In this document: positions 34,786 to 47,500 of the stretch, one piece after another
Numbering within the stretch: the first letter of the stretch is position 1
How the letters are laid out: each line of letters begins with the position of its first letter
Assembly: GCF_030272615.1 (NCBI RefSeq)
Contig: NC_081409.1
Location: 914,860,340 to 914,924,339 of the forward strand
Reading direction: 5' to 3'
From: Cryptomeria japonica
Taxonomy: Eukaryota; Streptophyta; Pinopsida; Cupressales; Cupressaceae
DNA: 64,000 bases
Translations under genes and position numbers: made by a program
Notes under the pieces: model-generated
The model's input: only the letters and a program-made list of their open reading frames with translations
Database searches by the model: none
What the model was told of the DNA's origin: nothing

Positions 34786-37700
34786 TTAGGTTTACGTGTA
34801 GAACCTTAGCTAGGTGACTTGAGATTCCTTAAAATTTGAAATGATAAAACCTTAAAAATTATGAATTTTCAAACTTGGCATCACCTAGAAATTAGACTAG
34901 ATATTGAAGACCTAACATTAAGAAGATGGATGCAGAAACTTGAATCAGATCTTCAATACCTTGTCAAAAAAATCAGATTGTACACCTTACCTTTGATTTC
35001 TAATTATCAACTTGAAAAGCTGGATAAAAAAATGGAGATTGCTGCTGGATTCGCCTTTCGTCCAAGTGGTATTCAAAGGGTTTCAAAAGTCTTTGATCTG
35101 CACTTCAGGTTCACCTTTGTAGATTCAATCCTTAACCAGCCTTTATGGATCAGAAATTCGCCTTCTTACTGCAATCTGCTCTTCCACTTCTGCTCCTCAA
35201 ATTCGCTTAGGAAGAAATACAAATGAATGATTAATGTTTGCCAAACTTACTTACCTTTATATGGCGATTTCCTCATTTTCTCAAGAGGCTGACCTCTTAA
35301 ATAAACAAATAAAATTAAAAAAATTCATCTTCAAGGTGGCCGACCTAGCAATAAGGCTAAAAAAAAAATATAATTGGGCGACAAAGAGTGAATTTTTGAA
35401 TTTTAAGGCCCAAAGATCAATTTAACACGTTTGACAAATGTTTAACCAAGGCGGATTTGCATTATTTATCCAAATGAGGATTAATTAGCAATTTATGAGA
35501 GGGAAAATGTGTCTTGAATGCGACTTTGCTTGTGAATCTCTTAAAGAGGCATAGGCAAGCTTAGGAGATATTGATGTTTCTTTAGTGTTTGCCACTTTTC
35601 TTCTCCATTTTTTCATTATTTCACCATCTTGATCCTTGACCTCTAATGTTCTTGCCATTATGAGCTTTGCCTTCAACCAAGGTGAAAAATGGGGGTTTCT
35701 AAGGACTTCGCCCTGGATCCTTTGGAAGGGTCAGGAGCGATTTCTATGACTAGGCCCAAATTGCATCACCTTTTTACTCCGAATTGCTCCCCAAGGTAAG
35801 CATATGCTAGTCTTAGTTCTTCCAAAGCCTAGGAATTCATTTTTTAGCCTCCATTATGAGTGAATTATGTGATCTTGAGAATTTCTCTCTGCACCCTTTG
35901 GAAGGGTTAGGAGCAAAATTCATTCCTTAGCTCAAAATCCTTACTTCTTGAACTCATAACCTATTCAAATACATGCCTATGGCAATCTTTAAGTCTAATT
36001 CACCTTCATCAACGTTTGGCTTAACACAAATTTGGAAGAAAAAGGATATTTTGAGAATTTCTCTCTGGACCCTTTGGAAGGGTCAGGAGCGAAATCCACA
36101 TTTTAGGTTTGACTCCTCATCTCTTCAACTCCAATCTTCCTTGCAAGGTGAAAATACACCACTCCACTTGCATTCATGCCATAGGAATCAAGGTCTTGAC
36201 CTCATCCAAGAAGAAAATAGGAGTTTTCAAGAATTTCGCTTTGGACCCTTTGGAAGGGTTAGGAGCGAAATTCTAGTTTTAGGCTAAAATCATTCACTCC
36301 TCACTTCAATTCATCTTGTAAGGCGAAAATACATCACTCTACCTTCAACCACGCCATAGGAATCAATGTTTTGGCTTCACACAAGGAGAAAATAGGTGGT
36401 TTGAGGAATTTCGCTCTGGACCCTTTGGAAGGGTCAAGAGCGAAATTCATTCTTTGCTTGTTATCTCTTACTTAGCTCCATTCTTCTCACTTTGTTCTAC
36501 CTTGACTCTCACCTTTGGATCCCTCTCTCATGAAGACAACACTTGTTTGACCCCAAAAAAGGCCTGAAAGGGGAAATTCGCTCAAAACCATGGCCAGGGA
36601 CAGGACCTATATAGGATTTCGCTCTGGACCCTTTGGAAGGGTCAGGAGCGAAATCCATGTTTTATCTCAAAACCTTCATTTTTGGTGGCCACAATCCATT
36701 CAAGGGAATGCCTAGGGGTATCTTCAAACTTATTTCACCTTGATCAAGGTTTGTCTTGGCATAAAATTTGGAAGGAAGAAGAGATTCTAGGATTTTCGCT
36801 CTGGACCCTTTGGAAGGGTTAGGAGCGAAATCCATGTCTTTGAGCTCATTTTTTCCATTTTCCACTAAAATCTACCTCAAAAGGGTAAGGACACATCACT
36901 CCATTCCTATCCAGGCCATAAAAACCAAGAATTTGACTTTCTTTGAAGGGGAAATAGGTGTTCTCAAGAATTTCGCTCTGAACCCTTTGGAAGGGTCAGG
37001 AGCGAAATTCTAGTTTTTGATCAATTCCTTCACATTTGGTGATCACAAGCAACTCAAAGCCATGCTTAAGGACATCCTCAATCCTAATTCGCCTTGATCC
37101 ATACCTGGCTTGACACAAAATTGAGAGGAAAAGGTAGGTTTTGGGAATTTCGCTCGGGACCCTTTGGAAGGGTCAACATCGAAATTCACATTTTAGGCTT
37201 GACTCCTCATCTCTTCAACTCCAATCTTCCTTGCAAGGCGAAAATACACCACTCCACTTGCATCCATGCCACGGGAATCAAGGTCTTGACCTCATCCAAG
37301 AAGAAAATAGGAGTTTTCAAGAATTTCGCTCTGGACCCTTTGGAAGGGTCAGTAGCGAAATTCTAGTTTTAGGCTAAAATCCTTCACTCCTTCACTTTTA
37401 GTCACTCCCTAAGGCAAAAACATGTCAATCCACTTCCCAACATGCCTTAGAAACTAAGAACTTGGTCTAAATAAGGAAGAAATTGAGGTCCATGGGGATT
37501 TTTCGCTCTGGACCCTTTGGAAGGGTCAAGAGTGAAATCCATGTTCTTGGTTGGTTTCACACTTCCTTCATCCAATTCTCCTTCAAACTTGATCAAATTC
37601 AAGCTCCTTTTTTCTCACTTAAGTGAATCTACCATCAAATTAGCTCAAGACAAGGTTCTCCTAGTGCTTAAGGCAAAAAAGAAGGTCAAATTGAGGATTT

Positions 37701-39069
37701 CGCTCTGGACCCTTTGGAAGGGTCAGGAGCAAAATTCTCATTCTAGGTTAATTTCCACCACTTCATCGCCTCAAACCTCCTCTCAAAGGCAAATATGCAT
37801 CAAAGTCTTCCCATTACGCCTTAGAAGTCAACAAACATGGTCATATCAAAGAGCAAAATGGAGGAAAAGTGGATTTTGCCCTGGACCCTTTGGAAAGGTC
37901 AAGAGCGAAATCCATGTCTTAGGTCAAAATCTTCATTTATCAATACTTTCAATCACTTCCCGAGGCAAGAACATATCAATCTACCCTCACCATGTCCAAG
38001 AAACAAGGATGTTGGCCCAAACAAGGGAGAAAATAGTGTCTAGGGAGAATTTTGCTTTGGACCCTTTAGAAAGGTCAGGAGGGAAATTCTAGTTTTGGGT
38101 TGATTTCACCCTTCTTTTCTCCTTCTCATGCCTTGGACATACTTTGTTAGGCTTCTTTCCATCATGATCAAGCTCAACATGGCATCCATTTGGAGACTTT
38201 GTGAAGAAAAATAGGGTTTTATATGAATTTTGCTCTGGACCCTTTGGAAGGGTTAGGAGCGAAATTCACCTTAGGCTATAATCTTGACTTCATTTTTTCA
38301 CATTTCTTCATTCAAACAAGTATTTTGCCTTCATTCAAGCCTGGGAATGGGTTAGCTCATAGTTTGGGTCAAGGTGGAGTGTCTAATAGAGGAATTCGCT
38401 CTGGACCCTTTGGAAGGGTCAGGAGTGAAATTCCTATTCTAGGCATAGTTTCCCTTGAAATTGACTTGACTTTACCCCAGACTCATCCCTTGATGCATAT
38501 CCTTCCATATCCTTGCCAATTTGCTCAACAACTCTTTGACTCGGGTGAAATCTTGGGTTCTTGGTGAAATTTCGCTCTGGACCCTTTGGAAGGGTCAGGA
38601 GCGAAATTCATTCCTTGGTTCAAATTCTTTACCTTCGCCATCCATCATGCCTTAAATCGCCTCTTGAGTCTTCTCTTTGTCACTGGCTCTATTCAATCGA
38701 CTCTGACTCGATAGAAGACACGACTTTGACCAAAAAACCAACAACCCTGACCTATCCTGACTCAAAACTTTTAACTTCTTTGCACAATCTATCCATTTTC
38801 CATCTCTTGAAAGGCAAGATCCTTCTAAGATAACATTAGGGTTCAAGGCAGACAACACATGACCTCCCCAAGCCTAGGTCAAATTTGGCTTTGGAAGAAA
38901 CCCTAGGTGAGCTCTCTGAAGGAAACCCTAACCTACCCAGCCCAGGCGACCACCAACTCACCCAAAACACCTAGCAAGCAGAGAAAAACCTAGCTAAGAG
39001 AAAGCAAAACCAAAAAAGAAGAGGGGGTCCCCATCCTGATGGGGCGATGTGTGAAATGGTCACAACACC
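34786..39069 (+). repeat. LTR-like region with hairpin satellite array and conserved terminal module
   Basis: Its right end has the family hairpin CCCCAT-CCTG-ATGGGG (39031-39046), then GATGTGTGAA and GTCACAACA ending at 39069. The centre is the 176-bp tandem array (35706-38609). The left boundary is uncertain; 34786-35690 shows no gene. Confidence 0.5.
35706..38609 (+). repeat. Tandem array, 17 units of about 176 bp, each with a 37-bp imperfect palindrome
   Basis: Each unit carries TTTCGCTC, GGACCCTT, a TGG loop, AAGGGTC and GAGCGAAA, so the outer 8 bp and inner 7 bp can pair around a small internal bulge. Palindromes start near 35706, 35881, 36057, 36233, 36408, 36616, 36792, 36969, 37147, 37322, 37499, 37697, 37872, 38049, 38226, 38393 and 38569. 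Most spacings are 175-178 bp, with exceptions of 208, 198 and 167. The sequence between palindromes is also repeated but far more diverged. Long open frames across the array are artefacts of the repeat. Confidence 0.93.
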
Positions 39070-39632
39070 CCCCTTGACCTTGCACACATTTATACATGAA
39101 ACGAGGGGTTTACTTGTAGACTTAGACAAATTTTGAGTCCCCTCGCCTTAATTACCCACCTAGGCCCTACATAATATGAATCTGCAATTCATGACCTTTA
39201 AGGTGTTGTGGTTGCAATTCTTGATAGAATTACAAGCAAGCTCGCCACTTGTTGCAAACCTTATGTACCTGACAACAATGACAACTTTGACAACTGTAGC
39301 AATTTTGGCAAGGTTTTGCAGTTGTGAGACTTTTTGTGACAATTTTGACAACATTCGCAACTTTTCTTGCTTGATGACAATGCCTTGCGATCTTCACACC
39401 CCCATAGCAATTTGAATACAACTCCTCATTGTGACGCTTGCACGAGTCCAGGGCTTGATAGTTAAGTTCCTAATTTGACCTATCCTAACCACAAGACAAA
39501 CCCTTACAAGCAAAGGTTAATGATTGCAACCATCGCCAAGCTTGGAGACGACTTATCTAAAACACCTAAGCTAAAAGCGAAAAAGTGGGGGTCCCCATTT
39601 GTAATGGGGTGATGTGTGATAATGTCAGAACA
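39070..39632 (+). repeat. Second LTR end of the same hairpin family
   Basis: The hairpin CCCCATT-TGT-AATGGGG (39593-39609) is followed by GATGTGTG and GTCAGAACA ending at 39632. Degenerate GACAAC words recur at 39260-39360. No gene is seen. Confidence 0.5.
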
Positions 39633-40505
39633 CATATGAAAGGCATTTCTACGTCCAAATCTTTTGGATATCCCGACAGCAAACACTCTGGGCGTTTTGC
39701 TTGTCTTCATCCTCTCCAAGCCCCCATCAACATCACTTTCAATCCCCCTTGTTACCTCCTTAAATGGATATCATTTGTCCTCTGAGAGCTCACTTACTTT
39801 CTAATCCAACTTCATTGAAAGGGAGTTCTCCACATGCTTGACTACCTCCTCTGTTAATAATATTCTATTTTGTATTAAATGGACCAAATATTATTCAAAC
39901 ATTTCATTTACCGAAAAGGCAGCACTAGAATTTTAAAGTACTTCAACTATTTTAGAATAGGCTGCAGTTGGTACTAAATGGTGTGACAGACCCTGAAAAT
40001 GCTGCAACCTACAGTCTTTAATATGGCAGCAATTACATCTTTCAATTCTCTTTGAGGGGATGTACGACTACTGTAGCATGTGTATGATAAACTGCTAATT
40101 CCTTATTGTATGGCAGCTGCAGCTTAACAAGGTTCAAATCTGCAATCCTTAACAATAATCAGAAAATAGTATTAAGCAGTAACATTTGAAAAAATATTAT
40201 GATGTAAACAATATTTATTTCAATGGCCAAATAACATTAAAATCTCCCAGAAATTATTTCTGCAGATAATTGGAAAATCCCCTTCTTCAACTTAGGCATT
40301 TGGCAGAGTTCCGTTAGCCTGTTTTATTCCCATAGGTTAATTTAAAGAATTAAAAAAAGAAATAATTTAATTAATTAAATCAAGTTGCCTTAAATCAATG
40401 TTGCAGGCAATTTGTATTTATTTAATTTTTTAAAAGTGATTTAAGTTAAAAAGCAGAAATAATATAAAATCATTTTATGTGAGATTGTGAAATATGGAAC
40501 AAGGT
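39633..40505. other. No recognised feature
   Basis: This is AT-rich sequence without supported coding potential. CCGTTAGCCTG…CCATAGG near 40308-40340 resembles a fragment of the TGTAATGTCCC LTR family (compare 55520-55550). Confidence 0.4.
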
Positions 40506-41203
40506 TGTTAGAAAGGTAACACTCAAGCAAAACTACCCAAGAAGATCACATATGGATGGTTGGATGATAGAGCATAGCATCGCAACTCACTATTTGGTTT
40601 TGAAACATGTGAAGGAGGTATGGCATGTTATGTATCTAGGCATATAATATAATGGGGTGATGCAGGTTCCAACATGTGACATATATCCTTTTAATTAGTT
40701 AAATTGGGTCATGTGGACAACTTGTGTAATTAACTATATTGGGTAAGGAGTTGGCTTATGTTGGGATTAGTCGTTTATCCCTCCATTATGTTCTTAGGAG
40801 GTCTAAATCTAGGTGGGGAATATAATCATAATGTGATGTGTAGGGTAGTGTGGGATGGCTTGTATAGTTAGACTTAGGAGTATCATAGAATATTTTCCTG
40901 CCTTGAGGGTTTTATTCTATTTATGTTGAATATTAGGGCACCTTGGCCTACAAACATGTCTTGTAGTATATATGAACTATATTCTTATTTTCAATTTTGG
41001 AATGGCTTCTTCTATAAGGCGTGTTATACATTGTTACTTTGCCTTAAGGGTTTATTCTATTTATAAGTATATTGGATATTTGAGCATCTTGGCTCAAAAA
41101 CATGTATTGTGTGTGGTCTCTATCTTATTTTGCATGTTATTGTTAACATCTCACAACTTTCTATTTTTATATTATTGGATCCTAATGAAGTGGTATTAGA
41201 GCA
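40506..41203 (+). repeat. Degenerate LTR with remnant iMet primer-binding site
   Basis: TGGTATTAGAGC at 41190-41201 is the iMet PBS with one C-to-T change. The sequence before it contains an imperfect tandem duplication of about 141 bp (CCTTGAGGG near 40901 and CCTTAAGGG near 41042, each followed by TTTATTCTATTTAT). Boundaries are uncertain. Confidence 0.35.
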
Positions 41204-41552
41204 TCCTAATAGGATTGATTGATTTGAATTGGACTTAAACTGTAGAAGCATCCTTAGCAGCAGTTGTTTCGGTTTTTCCTTAAGCTTAAGCATTATTTTT
41301 AGCAAGAGTCTCCTTTGAACGAAATTTCCTTCAAGTGGCTTAAATATTACTCCGGGTTGACTACTTCCAAACTAATATTTGTTCATTTATTAAGCTAAGC
41401 GGTGCATAAAAAAATCTCCAGGAACGGAAAAATAATCTTCAGGAATGGCTGAAAACTTTTTTTAATGACTCATATTGATAATACAACTTTCTAAATGAAA
41501 TCTGGGAAACATGTAAGTTATTGTAATTGTATTATGGAAATTGATATTGCAG

Positions 41553-44500
41553 ATGTACATAGTGTTCCTGTTACAATACAGCTACCAAGTGTACAACTGA
41601 TTGAAAGTTCCCCAGGCTTAAAATTTGGGTCTATTATAGCTTGTGAACGGGTCTGTGTTCCTGGGCTTCAAAGGTTTGCACATCTTAAGAAATATGCTCA
41701 TTTACGTCGAATCAAGGTACAATACTCTCAGGGAATATCAAAATATTCACAAAAGATTGAACTGTGCATTCACAGGTAAGATTGCTTTGATGGACATTGG
41801 ATTTCTTGTAATCTTGGTAAATTTCTAGTTGCTATTAAGTTTTCATTTTCTGATGCTTATATTATTGTCATATTACAGATATTTTAAAGCTTGAATGAAT
41901 GGATTTGAATTTTCTGCTGGAAGTTTAAATCATTCATATTTTAGACATCAAAGTCTCGTTTTAGCAACATTTTCATAGATCTTGTACCATTTAATTTGCA
42001 CCGAAAAATCATAGGCCAATATTAATTTTTTAATTTGTGATGACGAGGTGTTTTTTCCATACATTGAGGAAAGGGAACTGTACACCGAGGGTTGTTTAGC
42101 TCACTTCATACAGTTTCATATCTTAACCATAATCCTATCAATTTAGCTTCCAAAGCTAGGTTTATGTCTATGATGGTCAAGATGCCTTAGAGTGCTCCGT
42201 GTTAAACAGGAAAAGAGAATTTTGAATCTTATTATTTTTGATTTCAGTATTTAGAATTTTATTCATTGCAGCTTTTACAAGCTTTCTAAAAAAGGAGAAT
42301 TCAAAATGATATACGGCTTCACATATGTTATAATTTTTTCATTCAAATCATCTGCATCATTGAAATTTCTCTCATTTAGAGCAAATGTTCACCGTTTAGA
42401 ACTTGCTTACAGAAAAGAGGAACTTAAGTTAAAAGTCATTCATTGTTATCTGAAGACTTAAGAATAAGCTATTTTCATATACTGGTGTATATTAATGATG
42501 CTTCTACAAAACCATGTATGATATAAGCAAAGCTAGCAATTCAAGGATTTTGAGATGGCAGTCTGCATGTAGCTTATTTCATACTGTCTATGAATTGGAA
42601 AGGCTCGGCCCTCCATCACTTTATGCCCACCTGTTCTAGAGTCCTTGTAGGAAACAGCTGTACCAATACTGGAGGGGTGTTAAAGACATTCTCAACAAGA
42701 ATACAAAGCAAGCTATGTTGGGGTGAAAAACCTATAGGAACAAAAACAGCTGTCATGAAAAGGCAGAACAAATACCTGTAATTGATGTCAGCTTTTTTTC
42801 AGCCTGTAATTTATATAGTTGATGAGAAGGGAAGATAAAAAGTAAAGAAGTGATAGTTTCAGATGTCTATCCACAAAATATTTTATAGCCTTGGTGGAGT
42901 TTCAGGGGTTTATAGTGGATAAAGATAAATATATTCTATATGTGACCTGCAGCCATTTCATGTTAAAATTGACAGTTACACAACTTTTTGTTGCTGATCT
43001 AATATGTGTTTTTCTACACGTAATTTTAATACAATTTGAATTTAACAAAGAACAGGTTTTGTTTTCCACTTAGGTATGCTATGAGAGACTATTGTATTAT
43101 TGCCTTTTCTCATTTAGTTGTAGCTTTATCTTTACAGAAATGCATCTCTTTCATTGGGCCAGTGTGAACAACATGAGTGGAAAGCACTTGAGAAAGGTTC
43201 ATGGATTGGCATTATGTCACCCTATGAGACAAAATTTATGGACATTAGGATGCAAGACACAATTTTTGGTTCTCTCACAATTTCTGTGGAAGAAGGTCAG
43301 TGATCTTTTGGGACATTATTTGTTTTGAACTCATAGCCTAAAACATTAATAGAGTGTCACTGAAGAGTAAAATGATGTTAGGTAATGCTAATGGATGTCT
43401 AGAGTCTAAATTATTGTTATATGGTTGCAGAGTTCCAACCATACCGCTTGGCTTTCTTGGGTTTAGGGCTTGTGATGCTAATTTTGGCACCTACTGTGAG
43501 TAAATGGGTGCCATTTTACTTTAGCAGTGCAATGGCGTTTGGAATCATCCTTGTCATTTTAATTTTCCTTTTTCAGGTTATGCTTCCACCACCTTTTATC
43601 TTCTGCATTTTATTTTATGTGGTCACTGTGCATTTACTAAGAATTTTTTATTTTTATTTCACTTTATTTAGCTCCTAATTTTGGTATATTGATATGGATA
43701 CATTATATAAATTTTTTAATGGTACTTTTAATTTTCCAAATGGGAAGATGTATATGTGCTCCATTTGGTGATCTGTAATTAACATAGATATTCCATAGTT
43801 TATTTACCAACATGAATTATAATGAGAAAGCAACTTGCTTGATCATTTTTGCAGTCTTCTTAGTATTTGATTAAGAAAACAATTAATTGTGATTAGGAGT
43901 GAGTGGCTTACAATTGAAAGTAAGATGAAATGCAACGTCCTTTCCATTTTTGATCATCCAGTTTTTGAGATGGGCAAGGTGGGAGCATATGGTGTTATTT
44001 TGTTTAATTTGACCACTTATCCAACAAAGTGCTTATGCAATAATGATCGAAGGCACACAATTACTTGTTCAGTGGGGTGCAATTACAAACATCCATTTAT
44101 TCAGTGAGCAAATAAAGGGCACTTCCACTTATGCAGTGGGAAAGCAAATGGGCACTTCCACTTATTCAATGGGAAAGCTTAATAGAAATAACCTCTTGTT
44201 CAGACTAATGGATTGTGGAAATCTACTGACATTGAACAATCAAACCATTGACTTTGTTGTTGTTGGAAATAAGCCACACCTGGACTGACAATGGACTGGT
44301 CCAAGAGGGGCCAGTAGCTCAGTGGTAGAGCACTCCAGCAGCGTATGGAAGGTCCTAGGTTCGAGTCCTAGCTGGTCCATGTCTCATCATGGTATCAGAG
44401 CCAGGTCCAGGCTAGGAGCCCCAAGCGGTGTGGCTTAAGGGGGGGTGTTGGTGTTGGAAATAAGCCACACCCGGACCGACAATGGACTGGTCCAAGAGGG

Positions 44501-47500
44501 GCCAGTAGCTCAGTGGTAGAGCACTCCAGCAGCGTATGGAAGGTCCTAGGTTCGAGTCCTAGCTGGTCCATGTCTCAACAGACTTATTCAGTGCGAAATT
44601 AAATAAACAACTCTTCCACTTTTCCAGTGGCGAGTGATTACAATATTGCCACTTGTTTAGTGGGATGAGTTCATAAATCCAAAATAATTGGCGGTACTAC
44701 CATTCAGTGTTTACAATGTTCGCTCATATGCAACAACATCAAGTGGAAGTGTAACTGCTGTTAAAGGAAAATACTGCTGATATAAACCGCTGATGATAAT
44801 AGAAACTGCTGTAACACCTCAAATTAGTACCAAATTTGTGATGCGCTGCAATAAGTTCGGATAGCAAGATAATCATCTAGTTGTTCACCTACACGTACTC
44901 AAACACATCACCAAACAATCATAAGCGGGAAGGGCACCGCTCAACACTCCCAAACTCCACCTAACACCTAGGAAAGAGAGTATAACAATTTGGTAATTTA
45001 GATCAGACCTGTACAGGTCTGTCATCACACTGGTACAATAGATATAGTGCCATGAACATCATCAAAACGCCTCCGAAATCAGCAAAATGCAATGCGAAAT
45101 GGGGAATAAGTTTGAAAGATCACAGTGCCTCCAAACAAGAAGAAAACAAACCAAAATACCAAGCACTTTGACCAGCAAGAGTCACGCCCTCCTACAACCA
45201 CTTCTATGACCTGTACTAGATGGTATGACATAAATTCTCAAAATATGAAACCCTTTTCAGAGGTATGGCCTGCAATTTCATGAATATGTCAACAAAACTG
45301 CAAACAAATACCAAACCACCATTATATCTGCAACCAAAGATTGTATAGCCTAGCATGAGGAATTTTATGGCCTGCCTGGACAGAATGTTACAACCAGTAA
45401 GTAAAATTCTGTTAAGCTTGTCCTCAAATAAACTTCAACAATGTCACCACAAATGATATCAAAATCAAAAACTTCAAAATACATCAAAAACATCTAAAAT
45501 TGCAACCTAAAACTAAAGCTTTAATTTGTAGCACAATGGTGATTTTTGTTTGAAACCACTCTAGCTAGCTAGGGTGGTTTTCGTCCTCAAAACCAACAAC
45601 TCTGAGAGGGTTTTTTGTCCTCAAGAAGCTTTGGAATAATTCAGGTTCTTCCAATAGCAAAAACAAACAAAATTTTCTAATCTAGCCTCACAAAGGAGCC
45701 CACATCCTCCTTTAATAGCTTTTTGGAGGAAAATATTCATTATTTTGAAATAATAGTTCCATTATTCTTCAAAATGATCTTTTTGAAAAGTAAATAATAT
45801 TTTAATGTGCAAAAAGGCCTCCCATGGCATAGGCGTCCATCTTGTAAAATAACTTAACACCTTTTAACAAGCTATTACATCAAGTTGTCCTTTCTAATAT
45901 TTCAATATTAGACAACTTAAGTGATAAATTAATTAACTACTCAATAATTTACTTGAGTTGCAGAAAGCACTGAAATGACATAGAAATCAAATTCTGATCA
46001 TACCAACATGATGCTGAATACTTGAGATGATAATCAAAAGCAATTGGGTGGCTTACTAAAAATAGCTTGCTACCCCAAGAAGTTTGGAGAGCTCCCAAAA
46101 GGCTGGAAATCAATTCTGAAAGTGTCACAAGGCTTACCAAGGCCAATTAAGCTCATTGCTAGAACCAAAGTCATTGTTTAACCAACCTTGAGCACTCCAA
46201 GAAGTTGGAAGTTCTCCCCAGCACACTAATTCACCTTTGACATAACTCGAAAACTGGCTAATTGTTCACAAATCAATATTGCTTAAAATGGGGACATTAC
46301 AACTTATGTGCTGCAAGTATAGGTGTTTGCATGAATGAAAATAAACAACTAAAGAATTGAATCACACTAAAATATAAAGCTTATATACAAGGGATTTATT
46401 GATGCAAGAGCATGTAATGTTCCCTTCCTGAGCACATCAACATGGTGGACTATTAGCCTATTCAATGGGTTCCTGTAGGCTAATAAGTTAGGGTTAGGGG
46501 ACTCATGATGATAGTTTGATCCAATAGTTTGGTAGTGACAGGTGTTCTTATGACCTTAGACGGTTGAGATTTGCATAACACCCTTTTTTGGAGTGGTTTT
46601 GGATAGTTTTCTCATGCTTACTATTTTTTGTAAGTCAGCTTGGGCACTGACTAAGCTGGTTGTCAGTATTACTATTTTTAGTTTTGTCGCTGGGTGTAGT
46701 TATATTGATATTTGATGTAGTCTAGTGCTATTAATTTTAATAATGATAAGTTATAAACTTAAATTAAACATTTAACTTTATCGTTATTTTAATATATTTG
46801 AGGACTATATGGGTGCCCGAATAATAGTGCAAATATTTGATAAAGGGGGTCTTATTGGGATGAGCACCACTTTTGGGGGACTTAAGGATTTAAAATTAAA
46901 TTAAAAAAAGACTCCTTTGCTAGGGCATGGGTTTTGGAGAGCCTATTAAAGTGAAGTTTGGGAGCTCATTTTGTGATGCTTGGAATTGATATTTTGGAGA
47001 TTTCTCTTGCTGGTTGAACTTGTTCATTGTGTGGCTTTGTGGGACGAAAACCCTTACAAGGAACATCTTCTATGTTGGTGAAAGATTCAATCTGGAAGAT
47101 AAATGGTGATTTCATTTGAAGATCATAGCTGGGTTTCATTGTGGAGTTAATATTATCAGTTTGCTTCATAAAGAATTCGAAGTAGAAGTAGAAATGATTA
47201 TTTGGAGAAGATTTGATGATACAACAGCTGTATCAAGGGTAGATTGTACGCTCTTTGCTGGTCATACTTGTCTAGGGAGGTGCGAGTCTTCCTTTACTGT
47301 TGGCGCTAGGGTTTTTGGAGGTGTTTATTGCTGCTTTGGTTGTGCCTATAGTTGAAAAACATATTTGTGTTTAATTTGTGATCTCCAATTCAGTTTTTGG
47401 TTGTGGCATCCATTTTGGAGAGCTTGCTGGAGTTGGTTTCTAGTGTAGTTGAGTTTCAAAGTCAATCAAATTTTCTGGATATGTTTGTAATGGCATTGTA

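Larger units (their letters stand above)
44255..44580 (+). mobile_element. Complete 326-bp miniature LTR retrotransposon (TRIM/SMART class) with tRNA-like LTRs
   Basis: Two 135-bp LTRs (44255-44389 and 44446-44580) differ at four positions, begin TGTTG and end CA. They flank a 56-bp internal region that contains only a 17-base iMet PBS (TGGTATCAGAGCCAGGT at 44390-44406) directly abutting the 5' LTR and a polypurine tract (AAGGGGGGG, 44437-44445) abutting the 3' LTR. A perfect 5-bp duplication GACTT lies at 44250-44254 and 44581-44585. Each LTR contains a tRNA-like segment. It is a full non-coding retrotransposon near the lower size limit known for the class, inserted in the NEMP-like intron on the sense strand. 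Confidence 0.95.

Noticed and set aside
35706-38609. Regularly spaced repeats resembling a CRISPR array
   Set aside because: The unit is 176 bp, the 'spacers' are themselves related copies, and the context is a plant LTR. It is a tandem satellite.
35973-38833. Several open frames reading SLWTLWKGQERN or FALDPLEGSGAKF repeatedly
   Set aside because: They are translations of the hairpin repeat in different frames, with no conserved protein beyond the repeat itself.
42590-43073. Small plus-strand frames between exons
   Set aside because: They lie in the 1.36-kb intron of the NEMP-like gene, show no conservation and are ordinary AT-rich chance frames.
44308-44570. Two ordinary nuclear tRNA genes
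   Set aside because: The anticodon loop is 8 nt, no Pol III terminator follows, and both copies lie at the same place inside paired LTRs with a TSD. They are part of a transposon.
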